Shown: piece by piece, positions 1 to 9,593 of the stretch
How positions within the stretch are numbered: the first letter of the stretch is position 1
Layout of the letters: each line of letters begins with the position of its first letter
From: Cytophagales bacterium
Lineage (GTDB): Bacteria > Bacteroidota > Bacteroidia > Cytophagales > Cyclobacteriaceae
Length of the DNA: 14,428 nt
Assembly: GCA_027317105.1 (NCBI GenBank)
Contig: DAHVFH010000040.1
Coordinates: 1 to 14,428 of the forward strand
Reading direction: 5' to 3'
Made by a program: the position numbers and the translations under genes
Notes under the pieces: generated by a model
Databases searched by the model: none
Seen by the model: only the letters and a program-made list of their open reading frames with translations
Told to the model about the DNA's origin: nothing

Positions 1-2
1 GT

Positions 3-3000
3 GAGACTTTTGCGTACCAATGGTACACGGGGAACACCACTGCAGTGGGAAGTGAGGTATCAAATTCCCCGAACAACGGTAATACGGCCACGGTGGTTCA
101 ACTTCAGGGCGGTTCAAACTACACCGTAAGTGTTTACAACAGCGTGACTGGTTGCAGCAATACGTTAACACAGACGCTGACCGATGCTAAGGTGTTGCCA
201 ACCTTTATCTTACCAACCACACCAAATACTAAATGCGTTCCCAATCCTAATTATGATGGGACGGCAACAGTCAACGGTCTTAACGATCCAAATGCTATTG
301 GAGGGGATACCTATTCTATAATTTTTTATGGAGGAAACTCAACGGGTTCGCCGGTAGTTCAAAATGGGGTATCAATTGCGCTCATTAACCAAAATCAAGG
401 ATTCGTGACCACCACAGTCACCAACGATCGGCTCGGTTGTACTTCAAGCTCGGTGACGTCTGAGATATTAAACCTTCTTACTTACCCGACAATAACGACC
501 GGCTTAGCCAATTCTACCAACTGTTCTGGAGGTACTCCGAATGGTTCTGCTGATGTTATTTCGGTAGCTCAGGCGGGCCCCTATGAGTATCGTTGGTACT
601 CAGGAACGACTGTCGGTGCACCAGGATCATTCATTAATGGCACGTTGACGACAACAAACATAACAGGCATACAAGGTGGATCGGCTGTCGATTATATTGT
701 GCAAGTTACCCTTACCTCTACGGGTTGTGCTGGGACGAGTACAGTGGCAATTCAGGATGCCAGTCAATTGCCTTTGATCACACCTCTTGGTTTTACAGAT
801 AATGTTAATTGCAGTGGATCCCCTAACGGAACCGCTTTTGTTAATGCAACAACTCCTTTCACTTACCGGGGAACAACAATTTCCAATCCCTATTCCGGCT
901 TCAATCTGGCTTGGTCCACAGGTGCAACTGTGGACAACATCAACACATTGAGTGCCGGTACTTATACCTTGCAAATTACCGCGGGGGCTGGCAATAGTAT
1001 TACCAACAATAACGACAATTGTATTTCCAATTTGGCATCGGTTACCATTTTAGATAGCCTGACTTATCCGGTGATAACAGTAACTGAAACGGATCAGACA
1101 TCGTGTAGTGCTACACCCAATGGATCGCTAACCGCCACTTCAACCGTTGGAGGAGTAGGTGTACCCATAAACTATACGTGGTATAATGGCACGGGGGGTT
1201 TCCCTAATCCAACTCACGCCCAGACTGGTGCAAATTCTGGAATTATCAACCAGCTAGCTTCAGGAAGCTACACGGTTCAAGTGGTTACTACCTCAACAGG
1301 ATGCACAAGCACACAGACGGATAATGTGAAGGATAATGTTGTTTATCCAAGTCTTTCAGTGTCTATTGTAAATAATGTAACGGTTTGCAGTCCTACCCCA
1401 GATGGTTCTGTTACTTTTTCGATAGCAAATTTGTCTGCCCCTTCAAAGTATGACCTCTATTATGCATTTACTTCTGCTTTTAGCACTCTCTCTTATCCTA
1501 CTGTGCCGGATAGTATTTCCAATCCCAATGCCGGAGCACTTACGAAGCGAACGTATACAAATCTAACCAATCAAAGTGCTGTGCCTGCTGGTTATGGTAA
1601 TTTGATACCAGGCTATCTCACGGCCTTAGTGATTGATGATAATACGGGGTGTCAATCAAATCCTCTTACGCAACAGGTTCTGGATAACACTTCTCAAAAT
1701 AAAATTAGCATTCTTGGAAAAACACAGGCTGGTTTCTGCGGTGGTAATGGCGGGGGAATTCAAATTTCCGTTAGCGGAAATGTGGGTGCTACTACTTATT
1801 CATGGTATCACTCTCCTCCGACAAATACAAATATTAATTTTTTCAATAATCCACCTTCATTTGGAACGCCACTGGTAACAGCCAGTCAAGACTTGGGAGC
1901 TCCAACTGGTCTTCCGCTCGCTGGGGTTGATGCTGGTGCTTATACCGTAGTGGTGATCGATGGCAATGGATGTGGTGCTTACCATGTAGATAATGTTCCT
2001 TTTGCAAATGTTCCTGTCATCACTATTACCCCAAGTAATATAACAAAATGCATTGCGCCTTTTGATGGAGCTTTAAAAGTGGATGTGTTAGGGGTAAGTG
2101 CAACAGGCTATACGATAGAAATATTTAGGGGTAATTCCCCATTGCCAGCAAACAGTATAGGTGGGCCAACTGCTACAACCATTACCCCTCCTCCTTTAAG
2201 CATAACGAAGAATGCATTATCAAAGGGTGATTATTATATAGAAGTAATTGATCAATCTCCAGCAAACCAAAACTGTCCTCTGGGAAATCAAATTACACTT
2301 AATGAATTGTCGCTTCCTCCAATCATCACTATTAATCAAATTAATCCAAACACATCTTGCACTCCTGGAACAAATGCAGATGGGAGTGTGAAATTAACTG
2401 TAGCTGACGATCCAAATGATAAGTATACTGCCAGTACTGGCAATCCGAAGAATTATGAAATCTCTAATATTGTTGCCAATCCTTCAAGTTGGATCGGCCC
2501 GATAGCTGTTGGTGTGTCTGGAACTACCGCGGGCCCGATAACTGGCTTTAAACCACAGTCATATTCTATTTCTGTTATGGAGACTATTTCTGGTTGCGCC
2601 AATGATGCAACGGTAACAATTCCAGATGTTCAAAATGTACCTAATGTTCTTAATGTGAATATTGTTCCAGAGACAATGTGTTCTAACTCAACCAATGGAA
2701 GCGCCACTGTTTCTCTTCAAGGAGGTGAACCGGTTTCCGATTTTGATTTTACCTGGTCAAAGAATAATGATTTAAGTACTCCTGATATTAATCTTAGCCC
2801 TGGAGGAGGAGGCACAAATGGTGAGCTAATAAACCAAGCGAAAGATCCAACTTGGCCGATGGGCGTTACGGCTGGCTTAGGAAATGGAGACAGGACTTTC
2901 TATGTGCAAGGAATAAAAAATGCTTCTTCAGTCACTGGTGTTGGTTGTCCAACCCAAGTTGTTCAAGTCGTTATCCCAGACCAGCACGTTTCTCCTACCA

Positions 3001-6000
3001 TGAGTCTCTCATCCTTGCCCAATACTTCCTGTGATCCTTTGGTGGGTGAAGGAAGTATTTCCATTACGGCCTCTACGGCCAGTGGCAATCCTTTTGTGAG
3101 CGGGGCAAATTATAATTATATTCTTGATCCATTAGGAACTCCGGTTCCGGTGAACAATCAACCCGGAACAACTTCTACTCCATTCAATGCGGTACTGGAC
3201 GGAACTTGGACAATTCGCGCTACTAACGTTGCAAATGGTTGCAAAGTAGAAAACAACAATACGGTAGGTTCCACCAAATTTGCGCTATCGATTACAAATT
3301 TCACTACCCAGGATAAATTCATGTGCAATCCAGATGGTAGCATCAATGTTATAGAGGTTGCAATTGACAGGACAATCACAGGCCAATCTACATTAACATA
3401 CACCGCAGCGGTCCCCACAGTAAGCAACAATTTTGACTTTCGTTGGTTTAGTGGCTCGCCAGGGACATTCACAACTGGAACGCCATTAAGCGATGGCGTT
3501 GGGCCTACAGTAATTTCCACACAAACTCTGGCGGCGGGAAGTGGAGTCGGACAATACTCGGCCATGGGAGCTGGCACCTATTATGTGGTGGCTAGAAGGA
3601 AATCGCCACCGAGCGGTGACGCCCCGATTGTCGGTGCAGGATGTGAAACGCCAGCGATCCAGATTAATATTAATGACAAGCACGTCAATCCTGTTGTCAC
3701 ACTTGTTCCATCAAGTGATACATCTTGCGCTGGAATTTTTGAAGGAGGAATTGGTGTGACCATAAGTGATGCCTCCGTGACAATCCCACCCTCAACACCG
3801 TATAATTTTAATTATGGCTGGATGAGTACTAGTTCTACAACCCCGGTGGTTGCACCTTCTTATCCGGTTGGAACCAGTAGCTTTCTTGCTTTGCAGAATG
3901 GGGATTATTCGTTGACAGCCACCAACAACCAAACTGGCTGCGCTGTTACGGCCAACACCACCATCATAAAAAATCTTACACCTATTTTTGTTACCAACTT
4001 TAAAGTAACGCCACAATTTTATTGTAATCCAAGTGGAAATATTTTGATCACTGATATTTCCTACACCAACAGTAAAACAGGAGTAACTGAGTCTGTTTCT
4101 GGAGGGAATTTTCCAATTACAAATTTTAATTTCAATTGGAATCGTTCTGGCGTTGGGGCAGTAGGTAGTACTACTCAATCTCTTGATTCATCTGCTGCAA
4201 ATTATCCAGGCATAGGAGCGGCTATGTATTCTGTTACGGCAACTCGGGCAACGGGTAGCCCAGGAAATGGTTGTATCTCTGCGCCAATTACCATAACCAT
4301 TTCGGATAAAAGCATGTACCCAAAAATTACCCTTACCCCTTTCAGCAACACCTCATGCATCGCAGCCTCAGAAGGGGAGATCCAGGTGAATGTGACGGAT
4401 GCCTCGGTAGCGAAAGTGCCAGCCGTATCAATGAATAACTTCGATTACACTTGGATGGCATCGCCTAATCCGATTGCCTCATCACCATCCCTTGGGAATA
4501 ATGGAAACATGATAAATGATGGCCCTGGTCCCGATCATGATGATGAGATCGGATTGCAAGAAGGTGGATACACCTTGCAAGTGACCAGTGCAGTGACGGG
4601 CTGTATCTCAACAGCCAGCACTACAATACTCAAAAACACTACCCCTGTGTTCATCACCAAAAACACCGTAGTGCCTAAGTTTTATTGTAACCCCAGTGGA
4701 AACACCGTAATCACCCAGGTGCAATATATAGACCGAACGGGAGCAACGATAACCCCAGCTATTGGAGAGTTTTCTTTTACCTGGACACAGCCCGGAGGAG
4801 GAGCTGTCCCAGGCCCGGTGACAACGCCTAACTTAGACTCCCTTAACTTCCCAGGGATCGCGCCTGGTGTTTATCAAGTATTTGCCACGCGATCGCCAGG
4901 ATTTTCACCTGGGGCGGGTTGTTCATCTGCCCCTTCCAATATCGAAATCAAAGACAAGAGTGTTCTGCCTGTGATTACGCTTACGCCTTTCAGCAACACC
5001 TCTTGTAGTGGCGTTTTTGAAGGCGCAATCCAAGTGGACGTGGCGGACGCCTCGGTGGCGAAGAAGTCTCCACCGGCATTGATTGCCGGGCCACCGTGGA
5101 GTTACCAATACACTTGGACAGATCCTTTGGGTGCAGGGTTAGTCTTACCTACACCGAATCCTGATCCAGCAAAAAACGGAATTGCTAATTTGTACCAAAA
5201 CTTACAGGATGGAACGTATCAAGTGTCTGTTCAAAATAACATCACGACTTGTTTGATGACAGCCACAACTGTTATTATCAAAAATGCGACCCCGGTATTC
5301 ACACAATTAGTAACCCCAACCAATCAAGTGCTTTGTGGGCCTGATGGAAAATTAGTCGTCAACGAAGTGAGAGTTGTTGACCGCAATGGCAATGTTAAAA
5401 GCAGTTTATCAGATTTTCCAATTAGTGATTTTGTTTTCACTTATGATCAAAACGCAATAGGTAACGCGGTACTGGGCCCGAACTCAACAGCGACCCAATT
5501 GGATAATGCAAATTTCCCCACGATTGGGGCGGCCACCTATTTTGTCACAGCAACCCGACAAACCGGAACTCCTGGAAGTGGTTGTTCATCATCCCCATAT
5601 AAAGTAGATATTCTTAATAAGCAGATTTTTCCAGTGGTCTCGCTTACTCCGTTGGCCAATACGTCTTGTGATCCTAGTTTTTTTGAAGGTGAAATTCAAG
5701 TGAATGTTTCCGATGGCTCTGTCAATCTCCCTGCGCCATTGGCAGGCGCTCCTTTCCTTTATAATTATACCTGGACTGCTTCTGCCTCTGCTGTGACATT
5801 GCCAGCGGGCACAATTACATTGAATAATAATGGGAATGGAAGTTCTACTGATGGGGACAGGGATAACCCAACCGGATTGAAGGAAGGAGCGTACACTGTT
5901 TCCGTAACTAACAATCAAACTAGTTGCGTCTCAACCGGCACTACCACCATATTCAGAAACTCTACTCCAGTTTTCACCCAATCCGTAGTTCCTACTAATC

Positions 6001-8633
6001 AGATTCTTTGTAACCCTGATGGCTCCTTACTTGTGCAAGAAGTGAAAGTAATTGACCGAAATGGAAATACAGAGGTCTTCAATTCTGGCTCAACACCAAA
6101 CATTAGTGATTTTGTATTCACCTACAGCCGAAACACAATCGGCAATACGGTGCTGGGTCCTAATTCTCCCTTGCTTCAATTGGATAAAACGGACTATCCT
6201 GCTATCGGCTTTGATATCTACTACGTGGTCGCTACGCGACAAACCGGCAGCCCTGGTTTAGGCTGTGCATCTGCCCCGTATGAAGTTCAAATTCTAGACA
6301 AGCGATTATTCCCTCAAGTTTCATTCACAGCTATTGAAAATTCGAGTTGTAATTCAGCTAAACCGAATGGCTCAGTAACGGCTAGTGCTTCAGAGCAAAA
6401 CGGCACTAATACGGATCCTTATACTTTTGCCTGGACATTAAATGCTAATCCTATTGGTCCATTAGCACCAAATCCAACTCAAACCAATACCTCACCCCAG
6501 AGCGTAATTACCAATGCCGTGGATGGTACTTATGTAGTAACAGCAACGAATACCAACACAGGGTGTCCGCTTGATGCTTCCTTCAACTTGCAATTAGATC
6601 AAACACGAAGCATACCTAATATTATTGACGTAAGCACCATTAATCCTGTTGATTGCAATCCAAGCGCCAGTGCAACGGTAACAAAAATTACTTTAGGCAG
6701 TACCTTTAACTCGATCACGCAGCCTCCCAATGCGGCTGGGAATAACGCAATTACCGGAGCCGCTTTGACTGGATTTACATTTACTTGGGCTTCGGGTTTG
6801 CCGGCTAGTGTGATTGGTGGTCAGACTGCTCCTGTCATTAATAACATTGCGGCAGGTACTTATTTCGTTTCAGTCACTGATCCAAGTACCGATTGTCAAT
6901 CTGGTCCTAAAGAAGTTGATATTTCCAAGATAAACGTAATTTATCCAGTAGTAAATATCGCTCAACCAGTAAAACAAATCAGTTGCCTTGCAGCATTGGG
7001 AACTTCAGTTTTGGTGGCCACTGCAAATGAACAAGATAATACCATAGGTAATTACAACTTTACGTGGTATCCGTCCTTAGACTTATCAGGTACCGCAATC
7101 GCTGGATCGACCACGGTAAATCCGAATACAATCAGCAATTTGTTTGATGGCAACTATTCTGTACTCGTGCAAAATACGGTTACCTCATGCGTGGCCTCAG
7201 CATTATTTGTTGTACCTAATGATGCGCCAGAGTTTGCTCCAATTATTTCTGCAACCTCTACTCCGCTCAACAAATGTGTTGGCTTTGATGGAGATGCACA
7301 AGTGCGAATACTGATAAATCCTTCTTATCCACTGCAGCCTTTCAATTACACAGCAGATATGTATTTTGGTGCTAATCCTAATCTAAGTTTACCGCCCAGT
7401 ATTGCTAACATCCCCGCTATTCCTGGTTCTTATACTTATGATTATCCGATTTTGAACATGGGGTATTACACTTACCGTATCACCGACAATAAGACAGGCT
7501 GCATCGATACCGCAGGAGTAAGGGTAGGCGACAATCGGATTAAGCCAGTAGTAGTTGTTGAGCAGGATAATCCATTAACTCGCTGTCCTCCGTTCACGGC
7601 TTCAACCGCGGCCAATGGTCAACTCTCTGCAACAGCGGATGGTAAAATTCAAGGTTATTCTTTTGAGTGGTTCGCGGGTAGCACAGTACCAACCCCTCCT
7701 GCATCTCCATTTCCAGCTGATAATAAATTAATAGGTGTGAATATGGGCACTTATGTAGTAAGAGGAACCAGTAATACTACCAGCTGCTTTGCTGATCAAA
7801 CCGGAACAATCGTAGATGGAACCGTAAAGCCTCCTGTTCCGACCGCGATAGTAGTCGCTAACCGAACCAATTGTATTACACCCAATGGTGAGGTAAGCGC
7901 CAATGTTGGGGGAGCAATTTTTAATTATTCCTTTGATTGGTTTGATGGATCCGCAGTAAAAAATTCACCAGATAACCTGGGGCCAGATTATGCCGGACTC
8001 GACATTGGTCCTTATACGGTTACAGCCACTGATCAGAGTACCGGTTGCGTTTCACCACCCGCAACGGTTACGGTATTCGACAAGCGGGTTACTCCTGTTT
8101 TTGATTTGTCGAGCACCCCCTCGTTTTGTAGCGATACTGGAAAACCAAATGGAAATGGAACGGCTCTTCTTGCGCTGAAAATTCAAGGCATGGTATTATC
8201 AGATATTCAATGGACGGATGTTACCAACAATGTTCCAGCAGGTGTGGGGCCAGAGATTTTTCAATTGTGGCCAGGGGTGTATAAGGTTCAAGCTACCTCA
8301 ACAGATGGTTGTGAGGCCGATGGCATGGTAACTATTGGGACAGAGATTTCTCCTTACAATGGAATTTCCTCAAATGGAGATGGGAAAAATGATAATTTTA
8401 TTATCGACTGCATAACAAACTTTCCGGATAACAACGTGAAAATATTTAACCGGACAGGGATAAAAGTGTATGAAGCGAATGGTTACAACAATGCGGACAT
8501 ATCTTTCCGTGGGATTGGAGAACAGGGCTTATATTTTGGGAGCAATTCGTTACCGATAGGAACCTACTTTTATATTATTGATAAAAGAGATGGCACTAAG
8601 CCGGTTGCTGGTTATCTTGAGTTGACCCGATAG
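3..8633 (+). CDS. Giant repetitive T9SS type B surface adhesin (SprB-like), 5' end missing
   Basis: This is the C-terminal 2876 residues of a very large secreted surface protein. The reading frame is open to the left edge, so the GTG at 45 is an internal Val codon and the signal peptide is outside the window. The visible part has 26 complete modules of about 80-130 residues, each with a Cys followed by an Asn-Gly or Asp-Gly (C-x(n)-[ND]-G), a YxW or FxW strand, a G-x-Y-x-V strand and a second Cys, often as TGC, then a short linker ending in Pro. These features match the SprB-type/Ig-like repeats of Bacteroidota adhesins. The last 93 residues are a CHU_C-type T9SS sorting domain. Such proteins are exported by the T9SS and displayed on the cell surface, where they act in adhesion or gliding. 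The PorP/SprF gene 3 bases downstream supports this. The ligand is unknown. The composition is rich in Thr, Ser, Asn, Pro and Gly. Confidence 0.9.
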   Translation, partial: ETFAYQWYTGNTTAVGSEVSNSPNNGNTATVVQLQGGSNYTVSVYNSVTGCSNTLTQTLTDAKVLPTFILPTTPNTKCVPNPNYDGTATVNGLNDPNAIGGDTYSIIFYGGNSTGSPVVQNGVSIALINQNQGFVTTTVTNDRLGCTSSSVTSEILNLLTYPTITTGLANSTNCSGGTPNGSADVISVAQAGPYEYRWYSGTTVGAPGSFINGTLTTTNITGIQGGSAVDYIVQVTLTSTGCAGTSTVAIQDASQLPLITPLGFTDNVNCSGSPNGTAFVNATTPFTYRGTTISNPYSGFNLAWSTGATVDNINTLSAGTYTLQITAGAGNSITNNNDNCISNLASVTILDSLTYPVITVTETDQTSCSATPNGSLTATSTVGGVGVPINYTWYNGTGGFPNPTHAQTGANSGIINQLASGSYTVQVVTTSTGCTSTQTDNVKDNVVYPSLSVSIVNNVTVCSPTPDGSVTFSIANLSAPSKYDLYYAFTSAFSTLSYPTVPDSISNPNAGALTKRTYTNLTNQSAVPAGYGNLIPGYLTALVIDDNTGCQSNPLTQQVLDNTSQNKISILGKTQAGFCGGNGGGIQISVSGNVGATTYSWYHSPPTNTNINFFNNPPSFGTPLVTASQDLGAPTGLPLAGVDAGAYTVVVIDGNGCGAYHVDNVPFANVPVITITPSNITKCIAPFDGALKVDVLGVSATGYTIEIFRGNSPLPANSIGGPTATTITPPPLSITKNALSKGDYYIEVIDQSPANQNCPLGNQITLNELSLPPIITINQINPNTSCTPGTNADGSVKLTVADDPNDKYTASTGNPKNYEISNIVANPSSWIGPIAVGVSGTTAGPITGFKPQSYSISVMETISGCANDATVTIPDVQNVPNVLNVNIVPETMCSNSTNGSATVSLQGGEPVSDFDFTWSKNNDLSTPDINLSPGGGGTNGELINQAKDPTWPMGVTAGLGNGDRTFYVQGIKNASSVTGVGCPTQVVQVVIPDQHVSPTMSLSSLPNTSCDPLVGEGSISITASTASGNPFVSGANYNYILDPLGTPVPVNNQPGTTSTPFNAVLDGTWTIRATNVANGCKVENNNTVGSTKFALSITNFTTQDKFMCNPDGSINVIEVAIDRTITGQSTLTYTAAVPTVSNNFDFRWFSGSPGTFTTGTPLSDGVGPTVISTQTLAAGSGVGQYSAMGAGTYYVVARRKSPPSGDAPIVGAGCETPAIQININDKHVNPVVTLVPSSDTSCAGIFEGGIGVTISDASVTIPPSTPYNFNYGWMSTSSTTPVVAPSYPVGTSSFLALQNGDYSLTATNNQTGCAVTANTTIIKNLTPIFVTNFKVTPQFYCNPSGNILITDISYTNSKTGVTESVSGGNFPITNFNFNWNRSGVGAVGSTTQSLDSSAANYPGIGAAMYSVTATRATGSPGNGCISAPITITISDKSMYPKITLTPFSNTSCIAASEGEIQVNVTDASVAKVPAVSMNNFDYTWMASPNPIASSPSLGNNGNMINDGPGPDHDDEIGLQEGGYTLQVTSAVTGCISTASTTILKNTTPVFITKNTVVPKFYCNPSGNTVITQVQYIDRTGATITPAIGEFSFTWTQPGGGAVPGPVTTPNLDSLNFPGIAPGVYQVFATRSPGFSPGAGCSSAPSNIEIKDKSVLPVITLTPFSNTSCSGVFEGAIQVDVADASVAKKSPPALIAGPPWSYQYTWTDPLGAGLVLPTPNPDPAKNGIANLYQNLQDGTYQVSVQNNITTCLMTATTVIIKNATPVFTQLVTPTNQVLCGPDGKLVVNEVRVVDRNGNVKSSLSDFPISDFVFTYDQNAIGNAVLGPNSTATQLDNANFPTIGAATYFVTATRQTGTPGSGCSSSPYKVDILNKQIFPVVSLTPLANTSCDPSFFEGEIQVNVSDGSVNLPAPLAGAPFLYNYTWTASASAVTLPAGTITLNNNGNGSSTDGDRDNPTGLKEGAYTVSVTNNQTSCVSTGTTTIFRNSTPVFTQSVVPTNQILCNPDGSLLVQEVKVIDRNGNTEVFNSGSTPNISDFVFTYSRNTIGNTVLGPNSPLLQLDKTDYPAIGFDIYYVVATRQTGSPGLGCASAPYEVQILDKRLFPQVSFTAIENSSCNSAKPNGSVTASASEQNGTNTDPYTFAWTLNANPIGPLAPNPTQTNTSPQSVITNAVDGTYVVTATNTNTGCPLDASFNLQLDQTRSIPNIIDVSTINPVDCNPSASATVTKITLGSTFNSITQPPNAAGNNAITGAALTGFTFTWASGLPASVIGGQTAPVINNIAAGTYFVSVTDPSTDCQSGPKEVDISKINVIYPVVNIAQPVKQISCLAALGTSVLVATANEQDNTIGNYNFTWYPSLDLSGTAIAGSTTVNPNTISNLFDGNYSVLVQNTVTSCVASALFVVPNDAPEFAPIISATSTPLNKCVGFDGDAQVRILINPSYPLQPFNYTADMYFGANPNLSLPPSIANIPAIPGSYTYDYPILNMGYYTYRITDNKTGCIDTAGVRVGDNRIKPVVVVEQDNPLTRCPPFTASTAANGQLSATADGKIQGYSFEWFAGSTVPTPPASPFPADNKLIGVNMGTYVVRGTSNTTSCFADQTGTIVDGTVKPPVPTAIVVANRTNCITPNGEVSANVGGAIFNYSFDWFDGSAVKNSPDNLGPDYAGLDIGPYTVTATDQSTGCVSPPATVTVFDKRVTPVFDLSSTPSFCSDTGKPNGNGTALLALKIQGMVLSDIQWTDVTNNVPAGVGPEIFQLWPGVYKVQATSTDGCEADGMVTIGTEISPYNGISSNGDGKNDNFIIDCITNFPDNNVKIFNRTGIKVYEANGYNNADISFRGIGEQGLYFGSNSLPIGTYFYIIDKRDGTKPVAGYLELTR
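2994..6311 (+). repeat. Five tandem A-B two-module super-repeats inside the adhesin gene
   Basis: Two module types alternate here. Type A opens with an SNTSC-like motif, then FEG-x-IQV and DASV, and closes near a TxTTxIxKN strand. Type B opens with C-N-P-[DS]-G, contains [DE]F-x-F-x-W, and closes with ATRxxGSPGxGCxSAP. Each A starts at a linker Pro codon at 2994, 3690, 4320, 4968 and 5631, and the next module family starts at 6312. The units are therefore 696, 630, 648, 663 and 681 bp (232, 210, 216, 221 and 227 residues). At DNA level an exact 17-mer (cctttcagcaacacctc) occurs at 4338-4354 and 4986-5002, exactly 648 bp apart. The module at about 2640-2990 is a diverged B-like unit. The boundaries are my own, set on linker prolines. 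Confidence 0.85.
8343..8630 (+). other. CHU_C-type / type B T9SS C-terminal sorting domain coding segment
   Basis: The end of the adhesin matches the gliding-motility-associated C-terminal domain: SSNGDGKNDNF, then FPDNNVKIFNRTGIKVYEA, a G-Y-N-N turn, LPIGTYFYIID and a final GYLELTR. In this family the domain directs type IX secretion, and type B domains generally depend on a PorP/SprF-family partner. The position where the family usually has Trp (x-W-x-G after the YxN turn) is Phe here (DISFRG), a conservative change. It occupies about residues 2784-2876 of the visible protein. Confidence 0.9.
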
Positions 8634-8636
8634 AAG

Positions 8637-9563
8637 ATGAATCGAAACATTTACCTAACCCCTTTTCTTTGGTTACTTGTCACCATTCTTTATGGTCAAC
8701 AGCGGCCAATTCAGTCAATGTATATGTTCGACCCTTTGTTAATCAATCCGGCCTATGCTGGCAATCAGGTACAATTAACAGCAACTGCAATTTATCGAAA
8801 TCAATGGGTGAATCTGGATGGTGCACCTAAGACTTTTACTCAAACAGCACATTCTGGATTTAGGAACTCCCGGGCAGGGGTGGGCTACATTTTGTCTAAC
8901 GACCAGATAGGTATCCATACGGATGTGGGTTTTTACGGGGTATATTCCTATAAAATCCCCCTGTGGAATAAAGGTACATTGACTTTTGGTCTTCAAGGCG
9001 GATTTAACAACCTACGTTCCAACTTTGATTTATTGACTTTGAAAAATAATCAGGATCAGTACTTGTCAGGAGTGACGAGTACGTTCAGTCCAAATGTGGG
9101 TTCGGGTTTTTATTATCGGCAAAAGAGATTTTTTGTTGGCTTTTCAGTGCCCTACATTTTAGATAATAAAGTCATTGGTATGGACCGAACTACTTCCAAT
9201 ACAAATGTACAGCAGCGGTATTATTATGTGCATGCAGGATTTACGAAACAACTTTCTCCCTCTCTAAAGCTTGTTCCTTCCACATTGATTCGTATGCAAG
9301 AGCATGCTCCTGTGAGCTTTGATGCCAACGTATTTCTCGTTTTCTACGATGCGGTAGGTCTTGGGTTATCCTATAGGTTAAACGATTCTATAATTCCAAT
9401 GTTTGAACTTCAGCTCAATGATAACTTTCATGTGGGGTACGCCTATGAAATTACGAGCTCAGCATTAAACCAATACTCAAATGGAACACATGAGTTGATG
9501 ATTAACTATCGGGTTAAAATTAGCCGAATCCATAAGGGGTTGGAATGTCCAACCTATTGGTAG
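8637..9563 (+). CDS. PorP/SprF family type IX secretion system outer-membrane protein
   Basis: A 308-residue protein with a signal peptide (hydrophobic residues about 5-18, probable cleavage after G20, before QQRP). The mature N-terminus carries the family hallmarks: a YMFDPLLINPAYAG block (NPAYAG at 37-42), RNQW at 54-57, DGAP at 61-64 and a GVGYILSNDQIG stretch near 80-92. The rest alternates short amphipathic strands ending in aromatic residues, as in an outer-membrane beta-barrel. PorP/SprF proteins work with the T9SS; SprF of Flavobacterium johnsoniae is needed for secretion of the adhesin SprB, and related genes commonly follow genes for type B CTD proteins. Its ATG is 3 bases after the adhesin stop, so the two are almost certainly co-transcribed, and it is best read as the dedicated secretion or attachment partner of that adhesin. 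That partnership is inferred from position. Confidence 0.92.
   Translation: MNRNIYLTPFLWLLVTILYGQQRPIQSMYMFDPLLINPAYAGNQVQLTATAIYRNQWVNLDGAPKTFTQTAHSGFRNSRAGVGYILSNDQIGIHTDVGFYGVYSYKIPLWNKGTLTFGLQGGFNNLRSNFDLLTLKNNQDQYLSGVTSTFSPNVGSGFYYRQKRFFVGFSVPYILDNKVIGMDRTTSNTNVQQRYYYVHAGFTKQLSPSLKLVPSTLIRMQEHAPVSFDANVFLVFYDAVGLGLSYRLNDSIIPMFELQLNDNFHVGYAYEITSSALNQYSNGTHELMINYRVKISRIHKGLECPTYW
9538..9554 (+). other. Perfect 7-bp inverted repeat at the junction of the two gene blocks
   Basis: GGTTGGA, an ATG loop and TCCAACC form a perfect 7-bp stem in the last codons of the PorP/SprF gene. A G-U pair (37/55) could extend it. An alternative 4-bp stem (CCAA/TTGG, 9549-9560) overlaps the right arm, so the two are mutually exclusive. 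A TTTTT run lies at 9565-9569, about 10 bases past the stem, which is too far for a standard intrinsic terminator. It may be an mRNA-processing or attenuation structure, or may reflect coding sequence alone. Confidence 0.4.
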
Positions 9564-9593
9564 ATTTTTACAGCGTTCCTTATTTCCAAAAAA

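Noticed and set aside
45..47. GTG at 45 as the start of the adhesin gene
   Set aside because: The frame is open to the left edge and the upstream residues (including a QWYTG strand) continue the module pattern, so this is an internal Val codon.
1633..1878. Plus-strand out-of-frame ORFs inside the adhesin and synthase genes (also 2852-3034, 3541-3759, 6052-6261, 11211-11513, 12363-12620)
   Set aside because: They are frame shadows of genes whose protein features are clear.
3158..3577. Minus-strand ORF of 139 codons, with similar antisense ORFs at 627-974, 3792-4178, 10749-11156, 11632-12012 and 13370-13750
   Set aside because: All lie opposite strongly supported genes, have no recognisable motifs, and are expected by chance opposite long coding frames.
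2994..6311. CRISPR array or non-coding satellite as the cause of the periodicity
   Set aside because: The units are over 600 bp, all in one open frame, with no short identical repeats separated by unique spacers.
9540..9569. Possible internal promoter (TTGG, 18 bases, TAGATTTT) before the TPR-barrel gene
   Set aside because: The -7 box lacks the final G of TAnnTTTG, the spacing is slightly short, and the bases overlap the end of a coding sequence and a hairpin. Not strong enough to list as a feature.
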